The notes below the pieces were generated by a model that saw nothing but the letters and a program-made list of their open reading frames with translations, did no database searches and was not told the DNA's origin. The translations under genes were made by a program, and so were the position numbers. Shown here piece by piece: positions 45,591 through 55,438 of a DNA stretch of 60,396 nt (positions are counted from its first letter, which is position 1; each line of letters opens with the position of its first letter). The stretch is from the NCBI GenBank assembly GCA_025330725.1, contig JAIWND010000070.1, positions 1-60,396 of the forward strand, read 5' to 3'. Origin of the DNA: Chlamydoabsidia padenii (taxonomy: Eukaryota; Mucoromycota; Mucoromycetes; Mucorales; Cunninghamellaceae).

Positions 45591-46668
45591 CTAAACACCA
45601 ATATAAGAAGAGCTGCCCCAATTCATGACTTTCTTGACAAGGTAATAATACCATCGCCGCCTATGTCCAATTTTCGCCAAAGAGTCATCCATCGATTCCA
45701 TTTGTTTGACCATGACATCCACATGATCACCCACAATCCCATCCAATCCCCACATCCTTGCACATGTCATTTGTTCAATCTCGTTAATAGTCCAGGTAAA
45801 CACCTTCTTGTTGAGTGTATGGACTTGATCAATAAACTGTTGTCCATCATCATCGGCAAGGGCAGCAAAGGGAATTGAGAGATAATCCACATGGTCAAGG
45901 AACCGTCGTCGAGCCGCAGTAAGAGAGAGACCAATAAAACATGTCTTATATTTGGTATCAAAGAGTGCTTGTGTCTTGGCCAAAAAGTCATGATGCCAGA
46001 TCCCAATCACGATTTGTCGTCGAAGTGTTTCCACGTGATCTTTATAATCTTCTTCCAATAATGTGTATAATTTGTCAAGAATGGTGATATCATTGTCAAA
46101 CTAAATGTTATAGTAAAGTAGTGGTGAGGTTAATCTTATATATATATATATATATATATTACCTTGACATCCACAATCATATAAAAACCTTCTTTAATGG
46201 CCACTTCATGTCGTAGTAACACGTCAAGTACATCGTTCAGGCGAGAGATAGGTTGAGCTGGATCAGTCTTGGTTTTCAATCCATCGATATGTCCAAACCA
46301 TGGGTGATCAGATACAGCTCCTGTTCCTGTTGTTGTTCGCTGTAAAGTCAAATCATGCATCATCACCAATTCACCGTCCTTGCTTAACCGGATATCTATA
46401 ATAAAATAGATTATAAGTAAATGAGGAACCCAAAAGCAAACAAACAAACGTTTATTATCACGAGTTGAACACTTACCACCTTCCAAAGCAGTGGTACCTG
46501 CTTCTATGGCTTTTTCAAACGAGATGATTGTGTTTTCTGCGTACTGACCAGAGAAGCCACGATGAGCAATTACTTGGAGAGTTTCTACACAAAGATAAAT
46601 AAGGAATGGGTCAAGTGGCAACAAGTTCAGTTTGGATTACTTTTTGGCTGTGTCGTTTCAATGGTCAT
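45591..46668 (-). CDS. glycerophosphodiester phosphodiesterase
   Basis: Exons 46668-46641, 46584-46477, 46395-46163 and 46100-45591 join in phase to 292 residues. The GDPD motifs are clear: IAHRGFSGQYAENTIISFEKAIEAGTTALEGDIRLSKD (His, Arg, Glu and the metal-binding E-x-D formed by splicing) and VMMHDLTLQRTT. The later KVFTWTINEIEQM is the usual barrel strand near the end. Such enzymes split glycerophosphodiesters into an alcohol and glycerol-3-phosphate. No signal peptide is seen, so it is probably cytosolic. A (TA) repeat occupies the intron before the last exon. Confidence 0.92.
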
Positions 46669-46818
46669 GATGAATAAAAGTTAAAAAGGAAAAGGGTAAA
46701 AAAGAAGGGGTGGGAATTTGGGCAAGAGGAACTAATAAGTAAGTTACACAAAATAAATTATTTTAAAACTTATAAAAAAAATAAAGAGTAATTACTTCTT
46801 TTTTATTTTTCAGATATA

Positions 46819-47745
46819 ATGTTTAAATCTAATGAACAATTTTTTAGAAGTTTATCTGATGATAAAAAAGCAACAATATATTTACAAAATGAAGGATTCA
46901 TCAAGATATTCTATTGTATTAAGTGTAGTAAACAATTGACCATTGGAAAACTTAGAGATAGATATAAGTTTTTTTGTTATAATGATAATATAAGAAAAGG
47001 ATTATACATAGAATCTTTTTTTGAAAACAGCAAACTAAGACCAATACAAATAGTTGAACTAATAAGACAATGGGCAATAGGTATGTTTATAATATATTGT
47101 ATTAGTATTTATTGTATTTTTTTTTCAGATCCATCACCATCAAAAGTTTCTTTACAAACAGGAATTGATGATAAATCTATAACAAAAATGTATTCTAAAA
47201 TAAGAATATATATATCGCAGTGGGTTTTAAATAATCCAGATATATGGCAAGGTCAAATTGGTGGTATTGGTCAAGTTGTGGAAATTGATGAATGTTGCCT
47301 TGGAAAAACAAAAATAACTACTGCTAAACATAAACGACAAAGAAAACATATATGGATACTTGGTGGTTATGAAAGAAAATCAAATCTATTCTTTTTGGTA
47401 CCAGTACCTGATAGAAAATCTACAACCTTGATACCTTTTATTCAGAAACATGTTTTACCAGGAACTACAATTATAACTGATGAACTAAAATCATATAATA
47501 TACTTTCTGATGTTGGATATAATCATAAAAGTATTAACCATTCCAAATACTTTGTTGATCCTGTGGATAATACAATACATTCTAATACAATAGAAGGTTT
47601 TTGGATGCATTTGAGAAAATATATGCCCAATATAAAAAAAGATAGTGATTTATATGCTTTATATTTTATAGAATTAGCTTTTAGAAAAAGATATAAAAAT
47701 AACCTTTATGATATGCTTAAAGATGTTATAAAAATACAAAAATAA
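46819..47745 (+). CDS. Merlin transposase (IS1016/ISXO2-like DDE)
   Basis: The frame of 308 residues includes a likely 48-nt in-frame intron (47081-47128, GTATGT...TTTTCAG); splicing gives RQWAIDPSPSKVSLQTGI. The N-terminus has CIKCSKQL with a partner Cys downstream (FFCYND), possibly zinc-binding. The core has VVEIDECCLGK (first Asp), TTIITDELKSYN (second Asp) and HSNTIEGFWMHLRKYM (Asn/Glu box), then a Tyr/Phe-rich end, as in ISXO2/IS1595 and Merlin enzymes. It is intact and could be active. Codon use is extremely A/T-biased relative to the host genes on either side. Confidence 0.88.
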   Translation: MFKSNEQFFRSLSDDKKATIYLQNEGFIKIFYCIKCSKQLTIGKLRDRYKFFCYNDNIRKGLYIESFFENSKLRPIQIVELIRQWAIGMFIIYCISIYCIFFSDPSPSKVSLQTGIDDKSITKMYSKIRIYISQWVLNNPDIWQGQIGGIGQVVEIDECCLGKTKITTAKHKRQRKHIWILGGYERKSNLFFLVPVPDRKSTTLIPFIQKHVLPGTTIITDELKSYNILSDVGYNHKSINHSKYFVDPVDNTIHSNTIEGFWMHLRKYMPNIKKDSDLYALYFIELAFRKRYKNNLYDMLKDVIKIQK

Positions 47746-47749
47746 ATTA

Positions 47750-48499
47750 TTATTTATTGTATATACTATCTTTGAATTTTTCTTTATATATATCACTTAT
47801 ATTTAATAAAATTTCTTTAACAAGTACATGCTCTTCATTATATTCATCAATAATATTGTTATCTTCTATAAATTTTTTAATTACTTTATATAATAGAATA
47901 CAAAAATTATCTTGTATATTACTTAGCTTTATTTTTTTTTTATCCTTCAGTGGTGATATAGGTGTTGATGGCTGTCTTTTTTTGTTTGTATCTACTGTAT
48001 TAAAATTTTCATTTGTTATATTAATATCTATTGTATTATTATTTTCAAATAATTTTTTTGTTTTATCTTCTTCATATTCATCGTAATTTTCATCATCTTC
48101 AGATCCTTCATATTCTAACCAGTTTATATCATTCTCTACTATATTATTATTTTCTTTATCTATTGTATTATCTTTTTTTATTGTATTTTCATCTTCTATT
48201 GTATCATTTTCTTCATTATCTACTGTATTAATTTCATCTATTGTACTATCACTATTATTTGAATTATCAATTTCTTCACTAAAAATAGATTCTATATCTT
48301 TATTTTTTGGTTGTCTTGGTGTATATGTAAAAGCTTGTGATATATCATTATCTAAATCTTTTCCTATTATTGTTATTTTATTTTCATTTTTATCAAACTT
48401 TATATTTATTTCATCTATTTCAAATTTTTTTATCATTTTTAAGATATAACATCTTTTTATATCATGTAAGAATCTTTTGTTAGAAAAAAGGGTATCCAT
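47750..48499 (-). CDS. unknown acidic protein carried by the Merlin element
   Basis: An open frame of 249 residues, convergent with the transposase (stops 5 bases apart). Residues 1-60 look folded (FEIDEINIKFDKNENKITIIGKDL). Residues 70-160 are Asp/Glu/Asn-rich and disordered. After a basic PSTPISPLKDKKKIKL patch, a helical C-terminus follows (NFCILLYKVIKKFIEDNNI...VLVKEILLNISDIYKEKF). I recognise no family. The same A/T-biased composition as the transposase suggests it came with the element. Confidence 0.6.
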   Translation of the reverse strand: MDTLFSNKRFLHDIKRCYILKMIKKFEIDEINIKFDKNENKITIIGKDLDNDISQAFTYTPRQPKNKDIESIFSEEIDNSNNSDSTIDEINTVDNEENDTIEDENTIKKDNTIDKENNNIVENDINWLEYEGSEDDENYDEYEEDKTKKLFENNNTIDINITNENFNTVDTNKKRQPSTPISPLKDKKKIKLSNIQDNFCILLYKVIKKFIEDNNIIDEYNEEHVLVKEILLNISDIYKEKFKDSIYNK

Positions 48500-48586
48500 T
48501 AATAATATTTTATATATATTGCAAATTCATTTTTTATTTTGTTTTAAAAAAAAAATCAGCTCGGACTTTTAATTTAATTACTCTTT

Positions 48587-48888
48587 CTCCGGTGTTGCCG
48601 GAATTTGAGGCCCTAAAAACATTTTTAGTTCGGGTTAATTAAACCCCGACCCGGTTTCGGGTCCAACCTTCTTTTCAAAAGTAAAGATGATGCGTTTGCA
48701 TTAATCCATTTCGTTTCCAGGACAATAGTCCAACAAAGCATCATTATTCGGCCCCAACATTGACCTGACGCATTTCATTGGTCAATTAGCATTTGTAAAA
48801 CAAGTCAGAATAGATTTTATTAAAGAAAAGAATATTAGTTGAGCTAACAACTACCCCATACTTTTTTTTTTGTTAGTGTCCCCAAGAA
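48587..48888. other. spacer with GC-rich imperfect palindromes
   Basis: At 48585-48663 a GC-rich patch contains CCGGTGTTGCCGG, TTCGGGTTAATTAAACCCCGA and ACCCGGTTTCGGGT, all short inverted repeats, possibly a transposon end. No gene is seen. Confidence 0.4.
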
Positions 48889-50179
48889 CTAATCATCAAG
48901 GTTACTGTCAGCTTGATCATCTTGTTCTTCATTATTATTGTTGATTTGATGTGGCGCTGACCATCGATACCAGTAACTTGTCATGACCGTACCACATACC
49001 ATTTGCACTAGCCCAAAGTATAACACCGTCCATGCGATTTGGTAAAGGTATTTTGGAGAAAACACTGTCCAAATAAATAAATGCTCACGGAGAATAGTGA
49101 CAGAGAGAGACAGCGCAGCAACAGTGACACCAAACATCATGTGTTGGATCAAGCAATAATCAAACCAACCACCATTATAGTTATCATCATCGAAGGCCAA
49201 TACCCAACCAGCAACACACCACCAAAGAGAGCCAGACCAATTGGAGCAAAATGTAGTAAGACCAATAAGAGTGGTTTGGTAACCATCAACACCAATATAT
49301 GCATTACTAAGATCAATGGATGCAATCGAGTTTGTACGTCCCATGACAAAGAACCCGAATTGACAATAGCAGATCACCGTAAAACTACGGACCCAAATAG
49401 GAATACCCCCGTGTGTACGTTGATATATCAATAGACATTCGAATTGCAGGGTAAAGAGGAGATAGAGGATACTGTCGTGTGGTTTACTAAGCAAGATCAA
49501 TAGTGGTGTCATCATATAAAGTAATAATCGTAGGTAGGGTCGTTCATAATCTATATATATATATAAGGTATCCTATCCCGTTAAAAAACTAAAGAATATC
49601 ATCCATTTCCTTTTTTTTTTACCTTCATGTTGACCCAAATTCATATAATTGGCATGTTTGGAAACATACAAGATGGCTGTCAGTAACAAGAAGCACGTCC
49701 CAGCATAGTTATAAATCAATTGACCCAATTCGACTTGATTCAATTGTTTCACCAATTCAAAAGATTGATAAAAATCAGCACCAAATAAACTTGTAGAATC
49801 TCGTAGTTTATAAGCCAAAACTAAAGTGGCTGTCAACAAGGTCGCTACCCCATACGCCAGTTTGCACATTTTTCGAATAAATGCTGCCGATTGACTGACA
49901 TCAATTGCTGTGTTTGTTTGTTTCATTCCAACTAGTACCTTGAGACCACAAAGGACAGGTAAGAAGAGTGAGATGGTAAACATATACCACATGAGATCAT
50001 CCATAAGCAGTAATTTGGAGCCCAGATCGTTTTGCCGCCATAACATACCACACCGTACCAGAATCATTTGCGATACTACAAGTAAGACTAGCTGTTTCCA
50101 CTTGGATGTGACAAACAAGCTAAAAAAAAAGGCGCGGGGAAAAAGTTGGTATGATTATTGTTTATTCCCCATGTCTTTT

Positions 50180-50228
<49 letters not shown>

Positions 50229-50876
50229 CCTTTGGAGTGCCAGGACCAGTAAGAAGGACTGCAAATAGTAATACCAGATATACTGTTCTTCTTCCACAAA
50301 GCTACTGGCAAATACACTGATTGCATGACCAAGTATAAAGAATACCATTGTTCCACCCAACATGCGCCATTGTGACGATCGCAAAACAAGTTTGATCCCC
50401 GAGGTACAAGTAATAACAGCGCTAACCAACATTAATCCACAACCAATCGACATGTAAATAAGATTATAATCACTGGCTGTACTGGAGAGTGCGTATTTGA
50501 ATTCGTCGATGCACTCAATTGATAATAATAATAAGAAGGTGTCAGTAAAACATACCCCAACCCTCATTAGTACGTTAGTAGTGTTTTTTATTTTATTTTA
50601 TTTTTTTACCTCGAGATAGGCCGTGGCAGCATCCAGGGCAAGTGATTGACTAGGCGCCCGAAGATAATCTTGGTGACGGGTGGATCCAGTAGGACATACT
50701 TGATTTCCCATTAACTTGCCTAGTTGTTGAGCATTCAGTTCAAGTGCACGCAGGACCTTGGTGGCTATGAATTCGAGTTGGTAAGACTATGTATACCATA
50801 TTTGATCCCACCTTACCTTGATCTGATCTGAGTAAAGAAGGAGCTAAACAAGATAAAGGCATGTTATTCATTGGGG

Positions 50877-50914
<38 letters not shown>

Positions 50915-52533
50915 CTTGTGTTACCTTTATTATTGCCACCATATAAATCAAGAATGACTTTCCCTAGGTTGTTCTTAGGAATCGGGAAACCAAAAAGGAT
51001 AGATAATGTTGGCACCAAATCAATTTGATCAATCACAGGGTAACCAAATGTGAATTCCTTGTAGAGACGAAGAGGTGTCTTTGTATGTGTTTGATCATGA
51101 GGAATGATAGGAGGACTATCATATTCATGTGTTATTGATGTTTCATGTTTCACCGATGAACGTTGATCATACTTTGGACTGATAAAAACCATAGCCTTAG
51201 AAAAGAAAAGAAGAGAGAGATGTTATCAATGGTAGGGACGAGTCCGTATTTTTATCATATTACTACTACTTACAGCCGAAGTTTCACCAATGGAAGAACC
51301 ACCATGATTACCAGCCTATATATAAAAGAAAAAGAGTACAACTTAATACATAAATTTATATAGAGCGGCCTTGAATATAAATCAGTTTTAATTTTATTTT
51401 TACCTCGTTCATACCGTGATCACCACAAAGAACAATCAAAGTTCCTTTAGCATTGACATCCAGTTGTGATCGTTTAGCGTCTTGATCCACAATCATTGTA
51501 TAGATGGTTTCAATTACTTTGTCCATTTCCTGTTGTTTGGGATGCATTAAAGGACTAGACGCAGGCAAAGATGAGCCTATTAGTTTGCCCACATACATTT
51601 TTTCCTTCTTACCTTTTTGGTCCACCTAGATGTCCGACATGATCCAAACCAAGATAATGCAGAATGACAGCGTCCCAATCGGATTCTTGTAAGACTGGTT
51701 TTATATGTCTTGTCACATTGTGATCCACCTCTACCGTATCCTGTTAAAAAGCAATCAGTTTGGGATACATACACATACAACATTATTTATTTATACCCTC
51801 CGGACTTACAGATACATAAAAAGAAATGGTGCCATCCGTCTTTGTAAACATACCAGGTAAGAGTCGTATCCACGTATCGTCACCAAAAAAGTGAATGGTA
51901 CGATTTCCAGTGTTTTTGAATTGATACACCCAATTATCTTGATATTCCAAAGAAGAGCTTGTATCTGATTCAGCAATGTTTAAAATAGCGTCCAAGAAAC
52001 TAGGGACCGTGCCTAGAAATAGTAACAACCTGTGTGAGTATACGTATATCTATACTGTTTTTTCTACTTCTCTCCACTACCTGTCGTCATGGCTTTAATT
52101 CGTGGCATTGTCACTGTGGGAGCTGTTGCTTTTGCTGTAAAGGGTATAGCGGTTCCTTTGTCAATTAAACTATTTGAAAAGATGTCAGCCTACAGTATCA
52201 TTTCCACCTTCTTTTTTTTTTTTTTTTCCATTTACCTTTTTACAAACTGGAAACCAGTATCTTGAAATATAAAGTCACTATTAAAAGAGAAAGAGTCATT
52301 AGTTATACCTCTTCACGACCTACAAGGAAAAAAATAAAGGTTAGAACTTACTTTCGAAGTGCGTCAACCACGACAAACACAAGTCGATCAAATTCAGGTT
52401 CCGTGAGTCCGTCATTCACAGTTGAGAAGCCAGGCAAGTATGTCTTGTAAGGAAAGAACCCAATAGAGAAGACAGTAAGACCAATAAGTTGTACTAACCC
52501 TATAATGTAGAGGTAGTAACGAATAAAAAACAT
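48889..52533 (-). CDS. GPI7: GPI ethanolamine phosphate transferase 2 (Gpi7/Las21, PIG-G)
   Basis: Thirteen exons close in phase: 52533-52352, 52277-52236, 52169-52081, 52012-51810, 51740-51613, 51554-51404, 51315-51274, 51195-50925, 50843-50817, 50764-50610, 50513-50230, 50119-49623 and 49550-48889, giving 910 residues. After an N-terminal membrane anchor comes GFFPYKTYLPGFS, then the alkaline-phosphatase-like domain: VVVDALRNDF, TAPTVTMPRIKAMTTG, HYLGLDHVGHLGG and CGDHGMNEAGNHGG (metal ligands). The second half has many membrane helices. The enzyme adds ethanolamine phosphate to the second mannose of GPI anchors in the ER, before wall-protein maturation. The start at 52533 faces the gene at 52712. 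Confidence 0.92.
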
Positions 52534-52711
52534 GACATGAGAAAAAGAAAAAGAAAAGGAAAGTGCAGTACGTCTGTCCGTGACAATGTCAATCCCCGCA
52601 AATCGGGGTTTCACGTTTTACTTACTTTGAGTGGCTTTGATTATCCTTTTTCTTTGCCTAGAGTTTTTTTTTTCCCTTCCTTTTTTCCCCTCTCTATCTC
52701 ACGTAACAACG
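52534..52711. promoter_or_regulatory. shared divergent promoter region
   Basis: Only 178 bases separate the two opposite start codons, with pyrimidine-rich tracts on the side facing 52712. Another in-frame Met for the GPI gene (52614) lies inside. Confidence 0.5.
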
Positions 52712-53825
52712 ATGGCCATAACTGACATCGATTATCAACAAGCTAAAAAAGCAATCAAGGCTATTAAAGAATATATTGCTCGCGAAGACGATAATGCCCT
52801 GTTGGGCTCAGAACGTGGTCTTTGGATTCAAATCAAACTCGGTAAAATGACAAGCGGTAAAGGAACTCGCCACCGATCTGTGTAAGTTTTTATTTTCATT
52901 ATTTTATTATTATTTGCTACTGACACCATGGGGCTTATCTTTGCTAATCTTCTTTTATTGATTAGTGCTCTTCCTCATTGTATTCTTCCTGAAGATGGAG
53001 AAGTTTGTTTGATCACTCGTGATCAGCCCAAGTTGTATCAAGAGAAGATTGATGGATTGGACTTTGATAGAAAGATCACAGTAAGAAAGCAGGGTGCGGG
53101 GGGGGGGAAAGACAGCGATCCTCACTAACAATTCATGATTCTCCTTGTGTAGGTATACTCTGGTAAAGGATTCAGGGAAAAGTACAAGACCATGGAAGCC
53201 AGACGTCAAGTGGCTCGTAAATATGCTCTCTTTTTGATCGATGCTCCCTTGGCACCTAAAATCAATTCCATGTTTGGTACTTCCTTCAACAACGCCAACA
53301 AGAATCCTTTAATCGTTAAAGTATCCGAAAATGAGCACATCATGGTAGACGGTGAAAAGATCAAGGAAAACATCAACAATGCTATCAATTCTATTAATGT
53401 CACCAACACTCCTTCTGACTTGAAGTAAGCTATAGTTAACATATTAAAAAAAAAAAAAAACAGAGAGGGGATATTGATACTATTCTTCTTCTTCTTCTTT
53501 TTATTATAGGAAATCAAAATTCGGTAAAGCAGACATGTCGGAAGAGGAACTCTTTGAAAACCTCAAGGTGGTATTAGAAGATATGAAGGAACACCTGGAA
53601 TGGAAATACGTGGTCAATGTATCCATTCAAGCTGATCAATCTGTGTCTTTACCTATTTACTCATGTGTACCTGGTGTCTGGTTATTGGAAGAAGAAGAAG
53701 AAAAACCTACCAAGGAACAGGTACAATCTTTGGAAAACAAGCCTGTTACTTCTACCAAGGTCAAAACTGAAAAGAAGATTGCTAAACCAACAACAACCAG
53801 AAAAACCAGGGCCAAGATACAATAG
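52712..53825 (+). CDS. ribosomal L1-domain protein, Utp30/Cic1 (RSL1D1) type
   Basis: Exons 52712-52881, 52966-53080, 53153-53424 and 53510-53825 join in phase to 290 residues. The L1-like fold is seen in VALPHCILPEDGEVCLITRD, YSGKGFREKYKTMEARRQVARKYALFLIDAPLAPKI, NPLIVKV and FENLKVVLEDMKEHL...VVNVSIQADQSVSLPIYS. The C-terminus is Lys/Thr-rich. Utp30 and Cic1 are nucleolar factors bound to pre-ribosomes; the sequence does not decide between them. A seven-base G run sits in intron 2. Confidence 0.82.
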
Positions 53826-54460
53826 TCATATTTAATCTCTCCCCACATATACATCACAAACATACACACACCCCTCATCCATTTTTTATCTTCTTCTTTT
53901 TATTTACTATTATTACATGTTGTAGTATTGACTGACACAAAGGTCTTTTTCCTCATTGTTATTATGTATTCATTCATTTTTTTTTTATTTTTTTTATTTT
54001 TACATTTTGTATCCATTCCATCCTAACTCAATAAAACAAACATTATTCTCTTTCTCACACACATAAAAATACGACTTGTTTAATGTGGGTCCAAACTATC
54101 TTCGGATTGATAACACCCTGTTCGCGGTTGTCGGTACACAAATTTACTTTAAATTCATGCTGGGGAGTTGAAAACCCGCATTTGCTCGATCTAATCATTC
54201 TGGATCAACTTTAGTGAAGAGATCAAACAATTCCTCAACTTTTGATGACTGTGTAATCACTGATATGAAGCACATGATCTAAATGAGTCGAAAGATTGTA
54301 TATCGCCTGGTTCCATTTTATCAACCCCCACGATAATTACATATCATCCACACCACCATAATCAAAGACACAGGTCTTTTTTATTTTTTATTTTTTATTT
54401 TTTTATTTTATAAAGAAGTAAAAAAAAAAAGTCATTCTATACTACTCTATCCTAAAATGG
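53826..54460. other. convergent 3' flanks
   Basis: A/T-rich 3' flank of the L1-domain gene and of the HMG gene. No open frame or RNA gene is recognised. Confidence 0.5.
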
Positions 54461-55257
54461 CTAAAAGTCTTGATAATCCGACTCACTTGACGAGTCATCA
54501 TCATCTTCTTCATGGGTGGTATTGAAGGCGATACGAATAGCATCCAATAGCGCGGAGCCGTGTTCTACTTGAGACGACATTTCTTGTTTACACGATTCGA
54601 CCGCCTGACGTTTCCCTTTCTTGCTAGAGTCTTGTTCTATTGGGCGTTTCCGAGACTGAGATATACTGGCTTCTTCGGCCTTCTTATTAGACTCTTTATA
54701 AAGCTCCATATATTCTTTTGATTTTGCTATATAATACTATGTGCAATAACAGTAATAATAATAATAAAAAAAAAAATAGAAATGAATAACAACAGTGATC
54801 TTCCCTCTCTATTTTCAATCCCCTTACCGCCTTTTTTTCAGAATCCAGTTCCCGCCATCGTTGACCCATTATTTTAGAAATGTCGTTTGACACGGCTCCC
54901 GGATTCTCCGCCTGGACTTGTTTACGAATGTCGTTGCTAAATATAATGTATGGATTTAATCGGTTTTTATCTGCTGTTGATCGTGTGCCGCGGGAGGTTT
55001 TAATAAATTCGTAGTTACCCGATCTAAACATGTTCGCCAAAGTCTTAAAGTTGTCCGAAATATCGTCAAACACTTTTACCAACTATATGATTGTAAAGAG
55101 CTGTCCATTGTTAGTATGTATACTTCGTTTATTGTTTGTTTTTGTTTTTTGTTTTGGGAGGGAGGTGTTTGTTTGGATCATCTTGCTGATAACAAAGTAA
55201 CAACTTTTTTTTTTTTTTTTTTGATAGTTCCGTTACCTCTTTAGTTTTCTGGACCAT
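54461..55257 (-). CDS. HMG-box DNA-binding protein
   Basis: Exons 55257-55237 (only MVQKTKE), 55082-54828 and 54736-54461 close in phase to 183 residues. The HMG box is split by the second intron: RLNPYIIFSNDIRKQVQAENPGAVSNDISKIMGQRWRELDSEKKAYYIAKSKEYMELYKE, with the conserved NPY, GQRW and Y/KE positions. A helical N-terminal segment (FDDISDNFKTLANMFRSGNYE) precedes it. A basic RPIEQDSSKKGKRQA patch suits a nuclear signal, and the end is acidic (EEDDDDSSSESD). One box, so a general chromatin architectural role is likely. Confidence 0.85.
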
Positions 55258-55352
55258 TCTAGGTTCTTTCCAATGTATATAAAGTGTATGAGAAAAGGGA
55301 AGAAGAGGAGAAAGAAAAAAAAAGAAGTATGAATTTGTTATGGGAATTGTTA

Positions 55353-55437
55353 CAGTATTTAAACTTGAAATTGGAACACCGTCATTTTGACTTGGAACTG
55401 GGACAATGTGAATTTGAAATTCAGACAGGGGGAGAAT
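55353..55437 (+). mobile_element. second solitary end of the CAGYATTTAAAC family
   Basis: Inverted copy of 24984-25081, beginning CAGTATTTAAACTTGAAATT directly after TA (55351-55352) and ending at the G run near 55437, right next to the arm of the following element. Confidence 0.7.
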
Positions 55438-55438
55438 C

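Larger units (their letters stand above)
46783..48586. mobile_element. AT-rich Merlin-type transposon
   Basis: A 12-bp inverted repeat (AAAGAGTAATTA at 46783-46794, its complement at 48575-48586) encloses a transposase and a convergent second ORF. Base composition drops sharply, with long A/T stretches even in codons, and recovers right after the right repeat. No target duplication was confirmed. Boundaries are therefore provisional. Confidence 0.65.

Noticed and set aside
47757..48231. Plus-strand hydrophobic frames opposite the acidic Merlin ORF
   Set aside because: They are Leu/Ser/Tyr-rich complements of Asp/Glu/Asn codons, with no motif.
48031..48231. Membrane protein of Tyr/Leu repeats
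   Set aside because: Same antisense effect of the AT-rich acidic ORF.
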